Below, in pieces: positions 42,845 through 54,713 of a DNA stretch of 64,000 nt (its first letter is position 1; each line of letters begins with the position of its first letter). A program made the position numbers and the translations under genes. The notes below the pieces were generated by a model. The model did not search any database, was not told the origin of the DNA, and worked only from the letters and a program-made list of their open reading frames with translations. The DNA comes from Liopterus haemorrhoidalis (Eukaryota; Arthropoda; Insecta; Coleoptera; Dytiscidae), in the NCBI GenBank assembly GCA_963971575.1, contig OZ020616.1:1570924-1634923 (forward strand), written 5' to 3'.

Positions 42845-43310
42845 TAGGTACAAATTAGGATTATTATATTGGGTATAATAATGTTAATATGAAATAAATT
42901 ACTATTAAAAAGGAATATTTATATTTCAAAATCTAATAAATGCTTTTTGTGTATTATATGTTACTTTTTTCGTATTTTATCTTTGCATTATTAAATAAAA
43001 CCTATATAATATAAATAAATAGCTTTTTTAATATTAATAAAACATCGATGTTTCCGATACATCGATGTTTTTCCTTCGATGTTTTTTCAACATCGATAGA
43101 AAGGCGCCGATGTTAACATCGATGTTAAACATCGATGTTTTGCTTTCGATTTACAACCCTAATAACAAAATAAGGCCAAATGCAAAAAAAGATGACGTTC
43201 GAAAAAAAATAAATACTTTGCGCTCCTTTTTCAAGTACCGACAACACAAATACCGTCCAAAAATGTCAAATTTTACGATAGAAGCGTCAGTTGCCAGATG
43301 GCAGCACTAG

Positions 43311-43642
43311 TTTAGTGCAATCCCGAAATATAAGAGCAAATCCTTGTAATTTTGATTATGATTATTTTACGGAACTCATTCACCCGCTGAACACAGTTTG
43401 GGAAACACTGGCCTAGACTAATCTGTTTGTATACCCCACGTTGGGCGCCAATTATAACCGATCAACGAATATTTGCGTAACACTTTTACAATTATAACAA
43501 ACTATTTATTTTAGAATGTCAAAATGCACTCCAAAAATTACATGTCAATTTTATATTATTATTATATCCATGACAAGCCGGTCAGTGGCGTATCAATAGC
43601 TGTCGGTCAGTGGCGTCTCGTTACAATGTATTTTTTTTTCAG
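43311..43642. other. ETS intron end; possible hAT scrap
   Basis: CAGTTTGGGAAACACTGGCC near 43396 resembles one hAT terminus. No second end. Otherwise featureless up to the acceptor. Confidence 0.35.
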
Positions 43643-43751
43643 GTTGCTCGACGTTGGGGTGCTCAAAAAAATCGACCTGCTATGAACTACGACAAATTAA
43701 GCAGATCGCTACGATATTATTATGAAAAAGGAATAATGCAGAAAGTAGCAG
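43643..43751 (+). CDS. Ets96B: ETS factor exon h: DNA-recognition helix
   Basis: Acceptor TTTTTTTTTCAG|GTTGCTCG and donor TAGCAG|GTAAAC. It reads [20 protein letters not shown] then [16 protein letters not shown], the ETS recognition helix with the two invariant Arg of LSRSLRYYY that contact GGA. VARRW (VARLW in many relatives) carries Arg at a usually hydrophobic position. [15 protein letters not shown] spacing identifies the PEA3 group. Confidence 0.97.
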
Positions 43752-43795
43752 GTAAACCTTTACATACTGTAAAAAAAATAATAACTTTTGACAAT

Positions 43796-45021
43796 CGGTC
43801 CGATTCTGTAAAAAGTTACTAGGTTAGTTGCTACTGAGTAACGTTGCTACGAAATAACTTTTATAGTAACTTTCTTATCAATCGTCAAACAATTGGTATT
43901 CTCCAAGCATAAGCACAAGCAACGTTCTTATAGCAAGTTATATTTAGTAACGTTGCTACAAAGAACCGTGAAGCTAGAAGCAGATTACGTTCTGCGCAGG
44001 CGAGGTATTCGTTTTTAATTGAGTTTGACAGCTATGTTGTGAGTTTCTGAGGTTAAACGAAAAATGTTTTATAAACAAAATCAGAAAAAGAATTGCAAAT
44101 AGATGGAAATTCTGTCGAATTTCCTGGCAAATAACCCGGTCGTGGTCGGTGATACGAGTGTTTAAAAAATAATTGACAGGAACGAGTGGTGGTGCTGTGG
44201 TGATGTGCTATGTGGCTACTGTTTTCTATGTGGTGGTGCAAGTTATAGTCCAAATTTAAATGAATTGGGTGAAATACAGTTAAAGAAGTTCGGATAGCCA
44301 TTGAACAGGCGCGCACTTAAAACATTGATCTGGGAAGGGTCCATTTTGAAAAAATATCTGTAATATAATACAAATGTATTGTTGTGTTTTTATGGAGAGG
44401 ACTGGGTTTATATATTTATTTAATTTTGATTATAATTTAATTTTTAGTAATAAAAAAGGTGATTCTTATTTGCAATCGCTTAGTTTTTATTAATAAGTAT
44501 TTGATTTTTCAAATTCTTGGGGGAGGGGGTCTGAACTCGTCGACCACCCCCTTGTGTGCGCGGCTTCTATTGACAGTCGTAGTTAATACATTTAAAAAAT
44601 ATTGTACTGTTATACTATTATAAAACAAATGTAAATAAACAAAAAAAAATAAATAAATAGAAATTGAAAAAAAGAACTCGAAGAATTTTGTGCTATACAG
44701 AAAATAAAATAAAAATCCTTCTATAATTATTGTCTCTATGTTGCCCTTCATTGTAAAATGCTTGAAATAATTCATTATTAAACAGAGAAATTGCGATTTT
44801 ACACGATTTTAACAAGTTATTTTGAAGTTACTAAGTGTAGCAACTGCTTTCAGTTAGTTGTTATCCATAATAACTTTCTTAGCAACTAGTTACTAATTTC
44901 ATAGCAACTTTTCTCTTACGGAATACGAATTTCGTGAAAGTTACTAAAATAGTTACTGACCTTGTATTTAGCAACTTTTATTGTAACTTTTTCTTAGTAA
45001 CTTGCTTACAGAATTGGGCCG
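43796..45021. mobile_element. 1.2 kb TIR element with GTTACTA/TAGCAAC arrays
   Basis: Left CGGTCCGATTCTGTAAAAAG and right CTTGCTTACAGAATTGGGCCG are imperfect inverted repeats flanked by AAT on both sides (possible 3-bp duplication). The outer ~200 bases of each end are studded with GTTACTA, TAGTAACTT and GTTGCTA words. ORFs in the interior (44053-44316 and 44509-44775, both -) are not recognisable. It sits in the last ETS intron, between the two DNA-binding exons. Confidence 0.75.
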
Positions 45022-45090
45022 AATATATCTAATCAGGCAGGCTGGTTACCCACTTGACCCGCAACTAAAATTAATGATTGTTATTTTTAG

Positions 45091-45377
45091 GTGAACGATA
45101 CGTGTACAAATTTGTATGTGACCCAGACGCCCTATTCAATATGGCTTATGGAAATAACAATGATCGCAGTATAACACGAACCTCTCGACCAGATCAGCTC
45201 AATGCCAAGAAATTATCATCCGAACCCGCCAAGCACCATATCGCTTATTCCGATGTCCTCAATTTATATAACTGTGGACTGACACATACCAATCCCTATC
45301 CACTGCACACCTATTTATCTGAAAATAATGTTGTAAGCCATAACAAACGTCTAAATAGCATGTACCACACAAACTAA
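45091..45377 (+). CDS. Ets96B: ETS factor terminal exon i
   Basis: Acceptor TTATTTTTAG|GTGAACG. It completes the ETS domain with (G)ERYVYKFVCDPDALFNMAYG, then a C-terminal tail NNNDRSITRTSRPDQLNAKK ... HTYLSENNVVSHNKRLNSMY HTN and stop TAA. FVCDPDALF is a PEA3-group hallmark (FVCEPEALF in vertebrates). The tail is Asn/Ser/His-rich and lineage-specific. An AATAAA signal follows 31 bases after the stop. Confidence 0.97.
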
Positions 45378-45408
45378 TAATATGTAAATTAATGAGAAAT
45401 TATTATTA

Positions 45409-45414
45409 AATAAA
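45409..45414 (+). promoter_or_regulatory. Poly(A) signal of the ETS gene
   Basis: AATAAA 32 bases after the stop codon, followed by a GT-rich stretch (GATGTGTTGTATTGTTATGG) near 45432 that fits a downstream element. This implies a very short 3' UTR. Confidence 0.7.
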
Positions 45415-46721
45415 AATAATCATAATATTTAGGATGTGTTGTATTGTTATGGTTTATGGTTTCATCCTGTGAAATCTTTTATCTTATTTTAATGTATTTT
45501 ATAGGGGAAAAATTTTAAGATCGTAGCGCCACGCGGATTTTTTTGAAACCATTCTAAATCAGATACCACTTGACATTTACTAGTAAATAATAGCGAAAAG
45601 TGTATCAAAAAACGACAAAAAATAAATAATTGTTTGGGATTTTCTGATTTTGTGAAGTGACATTACTTGTAAACATCTAAAATACTACATTTTGTGATCT
45701 GGTTTTAAGTTATGGCGGTTTTCCATTGTCGATTATTTTAACTATATTGGGGGAAATAATAATCCCCGTGTTGTTTACCAAGGGGTAGAAATCTACAATG
45801 CTGGGCATATAATATTGTGTGGAGTCACTGAAAAAAACAGAGAGTTCATAAAGATTTATGCATTATGCCTACAAACTTGTGCATTACAAACCCCCACACA
45901 ATAACAGGAATTTTCAAGATATGCGATAATAAATACAAAATTGAAAATATTTTTTGTAGTCACTATCATTAAAATGTAATGAGCAAACTTTGATATAAGG
46001 GCTCACTTTTTTTCCAATTTTTAAATTGTTTATCTAAACATCGCGTCGATTCCTAACCTCTTGCTTTTCCAATTTTGTTTCCAACCGTACGGTGTCTGAT
46101 ATTAGTGGAAACAAATAAAACGATATTTCCGGGTTTCTTCTTTTCAATGAATTGCACTTCAAACAATTGAAACTTCATACAAAACCAATACACAAAACGA
46201 AATGTTATCTGATGTACACAAGTTCATGAAACGCTCACCAGATGGTAGGGTGCTTAGCTGCAAATCCCTATAGTTTAGTCTAGCTGGAGTACCCGCACTT
46301 CGTACAGTCAGGGTTGCCACCTCTTCGAATCTGACCCGGAGTTTCTGGGTTTTGCAGGTTTGTGTCCGGGTTCCGGGTTTGATCCGTATTTCTCCGGGTC
46401 GCGCGAAATATAAATATCCAACTTATTTTTATATAATACTGACGGTTTATTACACGTTTTGTGCCTTTCCTACACTTCAAGTATTTTCTGAATTTCTGAC
46501 CCCCGCTCTTCAAGTGATTTTCTGAATATCTGCACCCCCCTTTTATCGTTTTTTTGATTTTCTTTTTTTATTTTATGAAGCATATATTGTATATATAATA
46601 AATATTTACTTAAAATCTATTCACGATGTTTCTTTATCTGAGTAGGCTATGGTAGGGTGGCAGTTTTGTTGGTGGCCATGAAAAATAACTAGACATGTGA
46701 AAATAAAATACCAATAAAATC
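45415..46721. other. Intergenic, no gene recognised
   Basis: AT-rich. Around 46309-46400, CAGGGTTGCCACCTC with repeated CCGGGTTTC/CCGGGTT words looks like one end of a DNA transposon. The Arg/Asn/Pro-rich ORF there (46280-46513, -) is that repeat in translation. Confidence 0.45.
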
Positions 46722-48017
46722 GCAGGTATATAATAAGTGAAGGCGGCTGAGTGTGTAGGACAAATTTTGCTTTTTAGTATTCACGGCAAAATGAACGATA
46801 TTTTTAAAATAATTTATCGTCTGTTAATCTAAGAGCTTTAAAAACAAATTTTATGTTAAAATATTTTATGTTAATTTTAATTCGAATATCTAATACCATT
46901 ATTTAGGTTTCTAAATATGTGCAATATTTTTTTTATACAGCAAGGTTCATTAAGATTTTGAAAATTGCGCTTATGGCTTCCATTGGTTGTTTTAAGTCAT
47001 ATGCTCCGCCCTTCTGGTTTCGTATACATGACAAATAGAATGAAAATATAATTCCAATTGGTTATTAAATTTACGCTGTTAAAAATTAAATGCAACATTT
47101 ACCAAAATATAACTAGAATTTTGACAAATTAATTTTAACAAAATAAAAATGAAAAAAAAACAAAAAATAAAATTATCTCCTCTGTATGGGAGCGAACCCT
47201 AGTATGCTGGGTAACAAGCTAACCATTAGTCTAGGATACGCCTTCTAACATAGTGTGTTACATAATTATAACTTTTGACCATCGTCAACCAAAAAAACAC
47301 AAAAAATGTGTTATTTTCCGAAAACATAATCTGATCAAAAATTCCTTATGTACTATTCCGGTTCACAAAAATGTACATTACTTAGATTTTTTTCAGATTT
47401 TTAGTTTAAACCATCTGGGCTACAGAGTGTGGGACAAAAAATTTTTTTGCGTAATTTTGACAAAAATCGCGTCTTAGTAATTTGTTTTGCAAAAATAAAA
47501 TTTTGGTCGTTAATCCACATACATCGTCAAGCAAAAAACACAAAAAATGCATTATTTGCCGAAAACATAATCTAATCAAAAATTCCTATTGTACTATTCT
47601 GGTTCACACTAATGTACATTACTTAGAATTTTTTCAGATTTTTAGTTTAAATCATCTGGGCTACAGGGTGTGGGACAAAATTTTGTTTGCACAATTTTGG
47701 CAAAAATCGCGTCAAAATAATTTATTTAGCAAAAATAAAATTTTGATCATTAATCCACGTACTAAGGGCTTTCATTTGATACCCTACTCAGTATTTAAAA
47801 AAAATATTTCTTTTTCGATGAGCAGATATTTGTTTATATTTTTAGGGGGATATGTTTTTTAGATGTTTTAGTACTTTTCCTATGTGCGGGTCAAAGAGTT
47901 GTATAAGCATGCCAAATTTCAACTTTCTAGGTTTAGCCGTTTGGCTACAATTTTTACCGAATAGACAGACAACAAAATGACGATATAAAGGTTTTTTGGT
48001 CATATCTACAAAACCCT
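46722..48017 (-). repeat. Family B element, full length, inverted
   Basis: From the 3' end complement CGCAGGTATATAATAAG through the tRNA-like complement (47181-47244, GGGAGCGAACCCTAG and AAGCTAACCATTAGTC) to the head complement GGTCATATCTACAAAACCCT. Inside, a ~300-base segment is present twice in tandem (47290-47500 and 47530-47740, word CATCTGGGCTACAG). That accounts for its greater length than the 26814 copy. ORFs 47253-47477 and 47482-47862 are these repeats in translation. Confidence 0.8.
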
Positions 48018-50690
48018 AAAAATGGTAAGAAGCACGGGAACGCCAGCTAATTTTCTAATAAACTACACTGTAGAATAAAGGTAATACGGACCTGTCTTTG
48101 AAACGCTTGTTGAGACAGTACTTATTTTCCCACCAGCCACGCCGTGATAAACGCGAACTAAAATTGGACTCGTCTATTGCGTTAGTATCGTTAACCATGT
48201 TTGAAGTTAAGTTTCTGTGTGTTTAAAAATGTGAATAATCTGGTATTTTGTTGTTAAAACACAATATATATTGCAAATAATGTAAGTTGGTTTGTCGTAA
48301 GTGTGTTTTATATTCGGAATTACGTTAAATATGGTTTAAATATTTTATTTCAATCATGGCAACGCTCTATTGCATCAACCATATTTTTTTTGTTATCAAC
48401 GTATAATAAACTTTTAGAAAAATTGTTAATATTATTAATTTTGCAACATCATTCAGTCAGCAGGTTAAGTTTATTGAATTAATGTCTGATTATTTGATAA
48501 ATTGTTTTAAAAATAAATATTAAACACATTCATGTGCAACTTTACAATAAAAAACCTAGGCTATATTTTATTTGATTATTTTTAATACTTATTTTGTTGT
48601 GTATATTCTTTAAAATCAAGTTAAAAAGTAATTTAATATTTATTTGCATCAGTACAAATCAATTTTATGTTTAAATTTATACATGTACGAACCGTACATG
48701 TAAAATTTCTAGAAGATGGAAACATGGATTCAATCTATAGGTATTTAATATGAATAAAAACAGTAAGTAATCAGGTTCAGTGAATTACTAGTAACAGAAC
48801 TCGAAGGCTCGAATTTGGCTGAAAAATCATCTGGTTCAAACACATCAATTAATCTTCTAGAAAATAATGCGTCGCTAAATACGTTAACAATTTAATATGA
48901 ACATGATGACGTAAATAAAGAAATATGCATAATTTTATTATTACAAACATCTGTTATATCATTAACTGAGGTTTTATTTAGCTACAATGTTTTAAAGTTT
49001 TAATACTTTTTTATTAACTGTTTTCCATTTTGTAAATGTGGCCATCTTGAATTCTTTTATATGGCGTCATGTTCAATTTGTAGGGCGTATTTTCTCTAGA
49101 TTAATATTTATTTGATACAGGGCCCGATTAAGATCTCTTGGTACCATGATAATTGAATTTATTTTTAAGTAAACTACAAAAATATAGATATCAATATTGT
49201 ATTAAAAGAAATTGATCTAAAATAATATCTATTTATGTATCCCAGTTAACGATTTCACTGTATTTGTATGTATAAATTGTATTTTATTATAAATATATTT
49301 GTTTAATGTGTTTTATTACTAGAATAGGTATGGATAAAGTCAAGAGGATTAATCATTCTTTTGTAAATGCAAATACCACAATTAGACCCTAGTAACTAGG
49401 GTTTAAGTTAACAAGGACCTAGTTAATTTTGTAAGGACTGGTAAGTTTGAACACAGGTAAAAACCTTTTTTGAGGTTAATTGTTTTATATATACTGTAAA
49501 TTTTACAGTATATAAATTTTAATGGCAACGCTTTCGAATATGATTTTAGATATTTATTATAAAACAAATAATATTTCAGTATATATTAATATATTTGGCA
49601 TTATTTGTATGTAGCAGTTGTAAGTAATTGTTTCAATTTGTTATTTTTTAAATATGAAAACAAATTTAATATTTTTGTGGACAATGACTTCGTTATTTTT
49701 GTGTTGATGTATAGGGATATGACCAGTGACGGGATTAATTTAAAAAAAAAAGATTTTAAGGGGCGTAGTAAGTGTATTTTGCCTGGTAGGGGCATGAATT
49801 AAAAAAATAATTTTTTATATTATATTTATTTTTATTTATTATACATATTTATATACATACATATTATATAAAAAAAAAAACCAGTGGCGTAGTGACCATA
49901 TTTATGATGAAAAAAATGAATATGAAAATTAAATTAAATTTTGGAAAAAATTATTTGGAAATTATTTTTTTTGTATGGTATACCATGAAAGAAGGTATAT
50001 AATGAAACGGAATTACTAAAATGGCTTAGGCGGGAAAATTTAACAGACCGTGTGAACTGCTTTTAACAGGTTGTTATTTTTTCCTTCTCTCCTGTATTCT
50101 CTCCATAATTAGGGTAGTTGAATAAAACATAGTTTTTATATTTTTCACATGTGAATTTATTGAAAACAAAAATATACAAATATATACATATATTTCTCGA
50201 CCGATCAGGATAGGTACAGAGGGGGTGGTGAATAAAATAGCGAATAATTTAAAATATACAATTTTTATTTAATTTTATACAAGATATATTAAGCATAATA
50301 GCTTAATAGTTTTTAAAAAGAAAACTTTATTTTACAATAAATTACATTGCTGACTGCTCAGAATGAGAATCTGAATAAGAATCTAAAAGTACAAAGTTTT
50401 TAGCATTTATATAATATTTTATGTTTATTTATCTTGATTCAATTGGTAGTGGATGCGTCAAACGATAAGTGGCTCAACCTTGTGATATATTGCGTTCTTC
50501 ATGTTGGTTCCTATAGGACTTGTCCTATAACTTACATAATTTACTTAACATTACTAAAATAACTACTAGGGAGATGTTTCGTCTTCGCTTCGTCAGCAAA
50601 CAACGTTGTAGCTACACAAGGAAACCAGCAATGTTGAAACGTTTCAACATTAAAATATAACAATACTTACTGTTTTTTCTTTGTTGTCTA
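48018..50690. other. Long AT-rich spacer, no gene recognised
   Basis: No ORF, RNA gene or transposon end that I can support over 2.7 kb. A small perfect hairpin lies at 49489-49514 (ATATACTGTAAATTTTACAG TATAT), and runs of A and T are common. Confidence 0.5.
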
Positions 50691-50691
50691 G

Positions 50692-51055
50692 TTGTTACAG
50701 AAACAAAATTATACTACTGTTAAGATACTTTTACAACGGTCATCAGTAATGGCGATCTGGAAAACACTGTTTTTGCAACATTTAATTTTTAATGGACTGG
50801 AACATAATTATAAAGTGGAGAAGTACAAAAACACACATTATCGCCTTAAAAAGTTCACAAATGAACTAACTGTTTAGATACTTTTTATATTTTTGATTTA
50901 GACACTTTTACAACGGTTGTTCAACATTGCGTATCAGTAATGGCTGACTGGAACACACAGGTTTTCATGGTACGGAACATATGTATAAAGTCGAGAAGTA
51001 CAAAAACACAGACATTACCACCTTAAAAGGTTCATAAATAAACTAACTGTCCACC
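50692..51055 (+). repeat. Two diverged direct copies (~180 bases each)
   Basis: TTTTACAACGGT, CAGTAATGGC, TGGAACAxAxTTATAAAG and GAGAAGTACAAAAACACA recur in order in 50725-50870 and 50905-51050. The first copy keeps a 42-codon frame (MAIWKTLFLQHLIFNGLEHN ... ELTV). The second is broken. It marks the left edge of the duplicated region. Confidence 0.6.
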
Positions 51056-51074
51056 GGGCACTAGATTTGTGCTT

Positions 51075-51290
51075 ACAGGGACTCTTCTGTCTCACCACCA
51101 CATTTAGGGCATTTGAATTTGATTGGTACCGGCATGATAATCTGTAAAAATAACGCATATTAAAATTATTAAAAAATTCTTACATGATGTTAATGATAAA
51201 GGACCTTTTTTTACTGTCGGTAGTTTTTTAAATCTTAACAATTTCGAAACTGGGATGAGATTAACTTCTTGTGTTCCAGTTTCCATAAAC
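51075..51290 (-). pseudogene. Zinc-ribbon scrap and basic segment (module X, copy 1)
   Basis: Minus strand: METGTQEVNLIPVSKLLRFK then KLPTVKKGPLSLTSCKNF, and in another frame further on MPVPIKFKCPKCGGETEESL with CPKC of a zinc ribbon. The same order (KKRRRKTGKRKKEGPSS... then FKFKCVECDGEAEENE) is seen at 56.86-57.0 kb, so both are copies of one unrecognised gene. Confidence 0.5.
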
Positions 51291-51408
51291 AGTTCAATAT
51301 TTTTTTGTTCATTTTTTCCCAGACTTGAGGACAGTGGGACATTGTCACATTTGCTAGTTGTATAACGTAGATTCGTACTCCAAATTTTAAAATATGCATA
51401 TTATTGAC

Positions 51409-51666
51409 TTACACTACCGACAGAAAAAATCTACCAGGCACTGAACTGCATCGCAAATCTCTCTGTGCAGGAATTAATCTCGTCTTTCTTCTCGACCTAT
51501 ATTGGTTGTAAATGCCTTTAGCTTCTTTTGATACTAACTTAGCCCGCAAATTGTTGGCATTCTTGTCAGACGATTGGATGCCACCGAATCGATCCAAAAT
51601 TATTTTACAATCAATTGTTGAAAGTTTTAATAACAACTCATCAACTATGTAGTCTGTATAAATCAT
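51409..51666 (-). CDS. Unrecognised 85-aa ORF (module X, upstream part)
   Basis: MIYTDYIVDELLLKLSTIDC, KIILDRFGGIQSSDKNANNL and KGIYNQYRSRRKTRLIPAQR, ending RDLRCSSVPGRF. Basic, mixed alpha-like, no family recognised. A diverged copy with frameshifts lies at 55548-55745. Conservation of the frame between two copies suggests a real former gene, and the position next to the zinc-ribbon scrap is kept in both places. Possibly one exon of a larger gene. Confidence 0.5.
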   Translation of the reverse strand: MIYTDYIVDELLLKLSTIDCKIILDRFGGIQSSDKNANNLRAKLVSKEAKGIYNQYRSRRKTRLIPAQRDLRCSSVPGRFFLSVV

Positions 51667-51741
51667 TTCTGTGAGGAGTGAACTCCATTTTCTAACAGGC
51701 GTCGAATGATAATAATAGCATTTTGGCTCCTTTTCTCTAAC

Positions 51742-52640
51742 GGGTGTTTTTTTTAGAGGTATAGAACTTTAAGTTGGCATTACTGTTCAAGATGGCGACC
51801 GATTTAACAGCTGTCAAGTGATTTATTCTCAGTTTGGTTTGGCAATTCATCATGAATAGACTCACGCCTGAACAACGCTTGCAAATAGTGCAATTTTATT
51901 TCGAAAATAATGGTTCTGTGCGGAATACGTATCGCGCACTACGTCCATTTTATCGTCGACAAAATCGTCCATCAGAGCAGTTAATTCGATTAACCATGGA
52001 ACGTTTTCGCACCACGTTTACTCTTATTGATAACTCGCATCCCCAGAGACGCCGTACGGTGCGTACAGAAGAAGCTATTGGTACTGTAGAGCGTAGCATT
52101 GAGGAAGACCCGAATGAGTCCATCCGCCATCGAGCACAGGAATTGGATCTGTGTCCATCCACTTTATGGACAGCCATGATGTCCAGGAGCTGTGGTTCCA
52201 ACAAGACGGCGCAACATGTCACACAGCTCGTGCCACAATCGATTTATTGAAAGACACGTTTGGTGACCGCCTAATTTCACGTTTTGGACCTGTGAATTGG
52301 CCTCCAAGATCTTGTGATTTAACACCGCTGGACTACTTTCTGTGGGGCTATGTAAAGTCATTGGTCTATGCGGATAAGCCACAAACGCTTGACCATTTGG
52401 AAGACAACATTCGCCGTGTTATTGCCGATATACGGCCACAAATGTTGGAAAAAGTCATCGAAAATTGGACGTCCAGATTGGACTACATCCGAGCCAGCCG
52501 TGGCGGTCATATGCCAGAAATCATATTTAAAATGTAATGCCACAAGATTATCTTTCGAATAAAAAAAAATTCATGTCAATCGAATAATCCATCGTTGTTT
52601 TATTGCAATTTAAAGTTCTATACCTCTAAAAAAAACACCC
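51742..52640 (+). mobile_element. IS630/Tc1-mariner-type element, internally deleted
   Basis: Long inverted termini: GGGTGTTTTTTTTAGAGGTA with TAGAACTTTAA, and the complement TTAAAGTTCTATACCTCTAA with AAAAACACCC. 899 bp against ~1.5 kb usual for the group. Its ORF parts are well preserved, which suggests a recent insertion. Confidence 0.9.
51852..52536 (+). pseudogene. IS630-type transposase with central deletion
   Basis: Part 1 (MNRLTPEQRLQIVQFYFENN ... EEDPNESIRHRAQELDLCPS TLW) is the paired-type HTH half. Part 2, joined out of frame near 52160, reads VQELWFQQDGATCHTARATI and VNWPPRSCDLTPLDYFLWGY. It holds the second (QQDGAT) and third (SCDLTPLDYFLWG) catalytic regions and the usual C-terminus GHMPEIIFKM. 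About 200 residues, including the first catalytic Asp, are deleted. Confidence 0.9.
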
Positions 52641-54069
52641 TTTAGAAGCCAGAATAAGTTTTTCCACGATTGGTTTTTTGATCGTATTTCTGCGAAGTTT
52701 CTTTTCTGGACACATTTAATATCCTGATAATATACAGCAAGTATATTAAAAAAATGACTAGATAAAGAAAAAGAGACAGGAAAAGTCTAGCTAAAGGATG
52801 AAGATTTAAAAAGAAAAAAAGCACGATCGTTCAGGTGCAAAGTTCCATCGTCCAGGGGTAACTAGCTGTACCTCCCTCTTTCCTTGTGCAAGTGCCATTT
52901 CCTTCAGTTCGTGACGCTCGTGTTCTCCCCGTTCATCGGAAGGACGAATACAGTGGTGTTTTGTTTCCTTTCTCCGTTTTTTGTTGTCACTTTCGTGGTC
53001 TCCGTATAAAAATCTGGCTGGTCTTCGTTATTTTCTATGGGACATACGTTGTATGATCTCCTGGCAATGTTCTGTACGATCGTGCTTTCCTTTTATATAT
53101 CCGATAAATATGAAGTTGTGCTCGCACTCGTAATGCCAGCTGCTACACCTTTCCCCTTAAGGTGTTGTTCCTATATGACAATATGCGATAAATGTATGTT
53201 ACTAGGCAACAGAGATGATAGAGAAATTTCATGTATATTGTAATTACAGTTTTTATGGCTTGGATCGAACATTTTTTAAAAGGTATACGTACCTACCCTT
53301 TTTTAAATGGTGTGAATTTCTATGAATCTGTTTGTGTAGCATGTCGAACTAAAATTTTATATGGTCAAAGTCATTCAGTACAAGCTCTTTTATATTTGTT
53401 TCTTTCATTAAATTTTGTTCTTCCATTTAGCGTGTCAAAATGAATGTCGATATGTTATTATAAATTCGGCAGTTGAACTGCTTCGGCAAGGAAAGAATTT
53501 CCATACACACATGTAATTCATTGTTGCTTCTACAGTATGGCTTATAATTTTTGCTGCTATTGACACTTTTATTTTGTGGGCATTTAAAAAAAAATCTTTT
53601 ATTTTTCATTCTCAAGGGTAAAACTGCCTGGTTACTACCCTTGTTCACGTACTTGCAAATGTAAGTTGATGGACTTCACCGAGTTACATAATTCCACATT
53701 GATGTAGGTATCAAAAACATGTAACAGGACAGGTTTATAGGATAAATTTTTGTTTTTTATTAGTAGGATTACTGCATTTTACATAATTTTTTATTAATTT
53801 TAGTCGTTACGAATGTATATAATATTTTGTTATATTTTCCACGAAGGGTTCCGTCTGACTTGGTCGGACAAACTCAACCTAGCCAGAACGTAAACACTTC
53901 CACCGACAACAAAATTTACAAAAAATAAAAAAACACAATTTTTCAAACAAATTTATCGCTCATAAAATAATAGCACAATGTTAACTTGCTCTCTCTGGTC
54001 ACTGGAATCCGTTGCACAGGTTTTTACGCTCTGCTGGAAGATAATTATTTGACTGAATTATCGTCAGGT
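52641..54069. other. No gene recognised; promoter-like patch
   Basis: 52905-53040 is GC-richer, with TATAAAAATC at 53006 and a TCTTCGTT start-like word 15-20 bases on. The ORF at 53037-53243 that follows (MGHTLYDLLAMFCTIVLSFY) has a hydrophobic stretch but no recognised family. Low confidence in any gene. Confidence 0.3.
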
Positions 54070-54391
54070 CTATACACCCTTATACCACTGAGCTGGGGAG
54101 AAATAAGAAGTGGTCGACAACGCCATCTCGTAGGTCGATGCTATATCATCTATAGAAAATATCGGATCCATAAATGATATATTCTGTTTTCGAATCGGTG
54201 TGGTTGGAGGCACAGAGAGTTCATCAAATGACACAGTTGAAGTACCAGGTGACTCGAGGTCATCTCGTTCCGTTGTAGAAAGCAGGGATGGGGAGTCGAC
54301 AGAAAAATTATCGACTCCCGACTCTCGACTCCGGAGTCGGTATTTTTGAAAATCGACTCCGATCCCGACTTCTTTCACTGGTAAATTGTAA

Positions 54392-54572
54392 AGTCTATTC
54401 CAAATGTTTAAGCGGAACTAAATGGAATTTTTATTTTCTCAAATTATCACGAGTTTACTTTTGAACTATCAAAGTGGGCTTTTGTTAAACAAAATGATAC
54501 AAAGCTTCATTCAATCCTTAAAAGTTAGTAGATTTCGATATCTAATTCCGCTTAAACCAAGCAAACAGACTA
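54392..54572 (+). mobile_element. MITE D copy inside hAT-2
   Basis: AGTCTATTCCAAATGTTTAA at the left, ATTCCGCTTAAACCAAGC and AAACAGACT at the right. ~181 bp, diverged. Confidence 0.75.
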
Positions 54573-54713
54573 TACTTACATTAAATATCTTGGGTTGGGG
54601 CGAGCTGTTTTTATAAAATGTCATTTTCATTTCATCTTGACTATTGAGTCATTTTTAATACAAATTTTCAAATATATTAGTTTTAAAAAAAAATTATTTT
54701 GTATTTTATATAA

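Larger units (their letters stand above)
41973..43161. mobile_element. hAT-1: 1189-bp hAT element with ACATCGATGT arrays
   Basis: Ends TAGGGATGGGGAAAA and TTTACAACCCTA are short imperfect inverses. ATAACAAA is duplicated exactly at 41965-41972 and 43162-43169. Both ends carry many AACATCGATGTTT palindromes (about six left, seven right). The interior holds two MITE D copies facing each other and no intact ORF. Confidence 0.95.
41775..43310 (+). pseudogene. MADF-like ORF with a nonsense codon and a hAT insertion
   Basis: From MDLIDDFTIHDVVDDDEIEV the frame goes ETAERLLLQTFIETYEPQL, then TAG where MADF domains have Trp (LWD), then DARRPDYMNKVKRNKGLLKF. It is cut after codon 66 by an 8-bp-duplicating hAT element and continues in frame from 43170: IRPNAKKDDVRKKINTLRSF then FKYRQHKYR, ending at 43310. 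The order fits a MADF (Myb/SANT-like) DNA-binding domain as used by insect regulators and by accessory proteins of DNA transposons. About 113 codons, no C-terminal partner domain seen. Confidence 0.65.

Noticed and set aside
53037..53440. Membrane protein gene
   Set aside because: Two overlapping short ORFs with hydrophobic runs in AT-rich DNA. No copy, domain or splice support.
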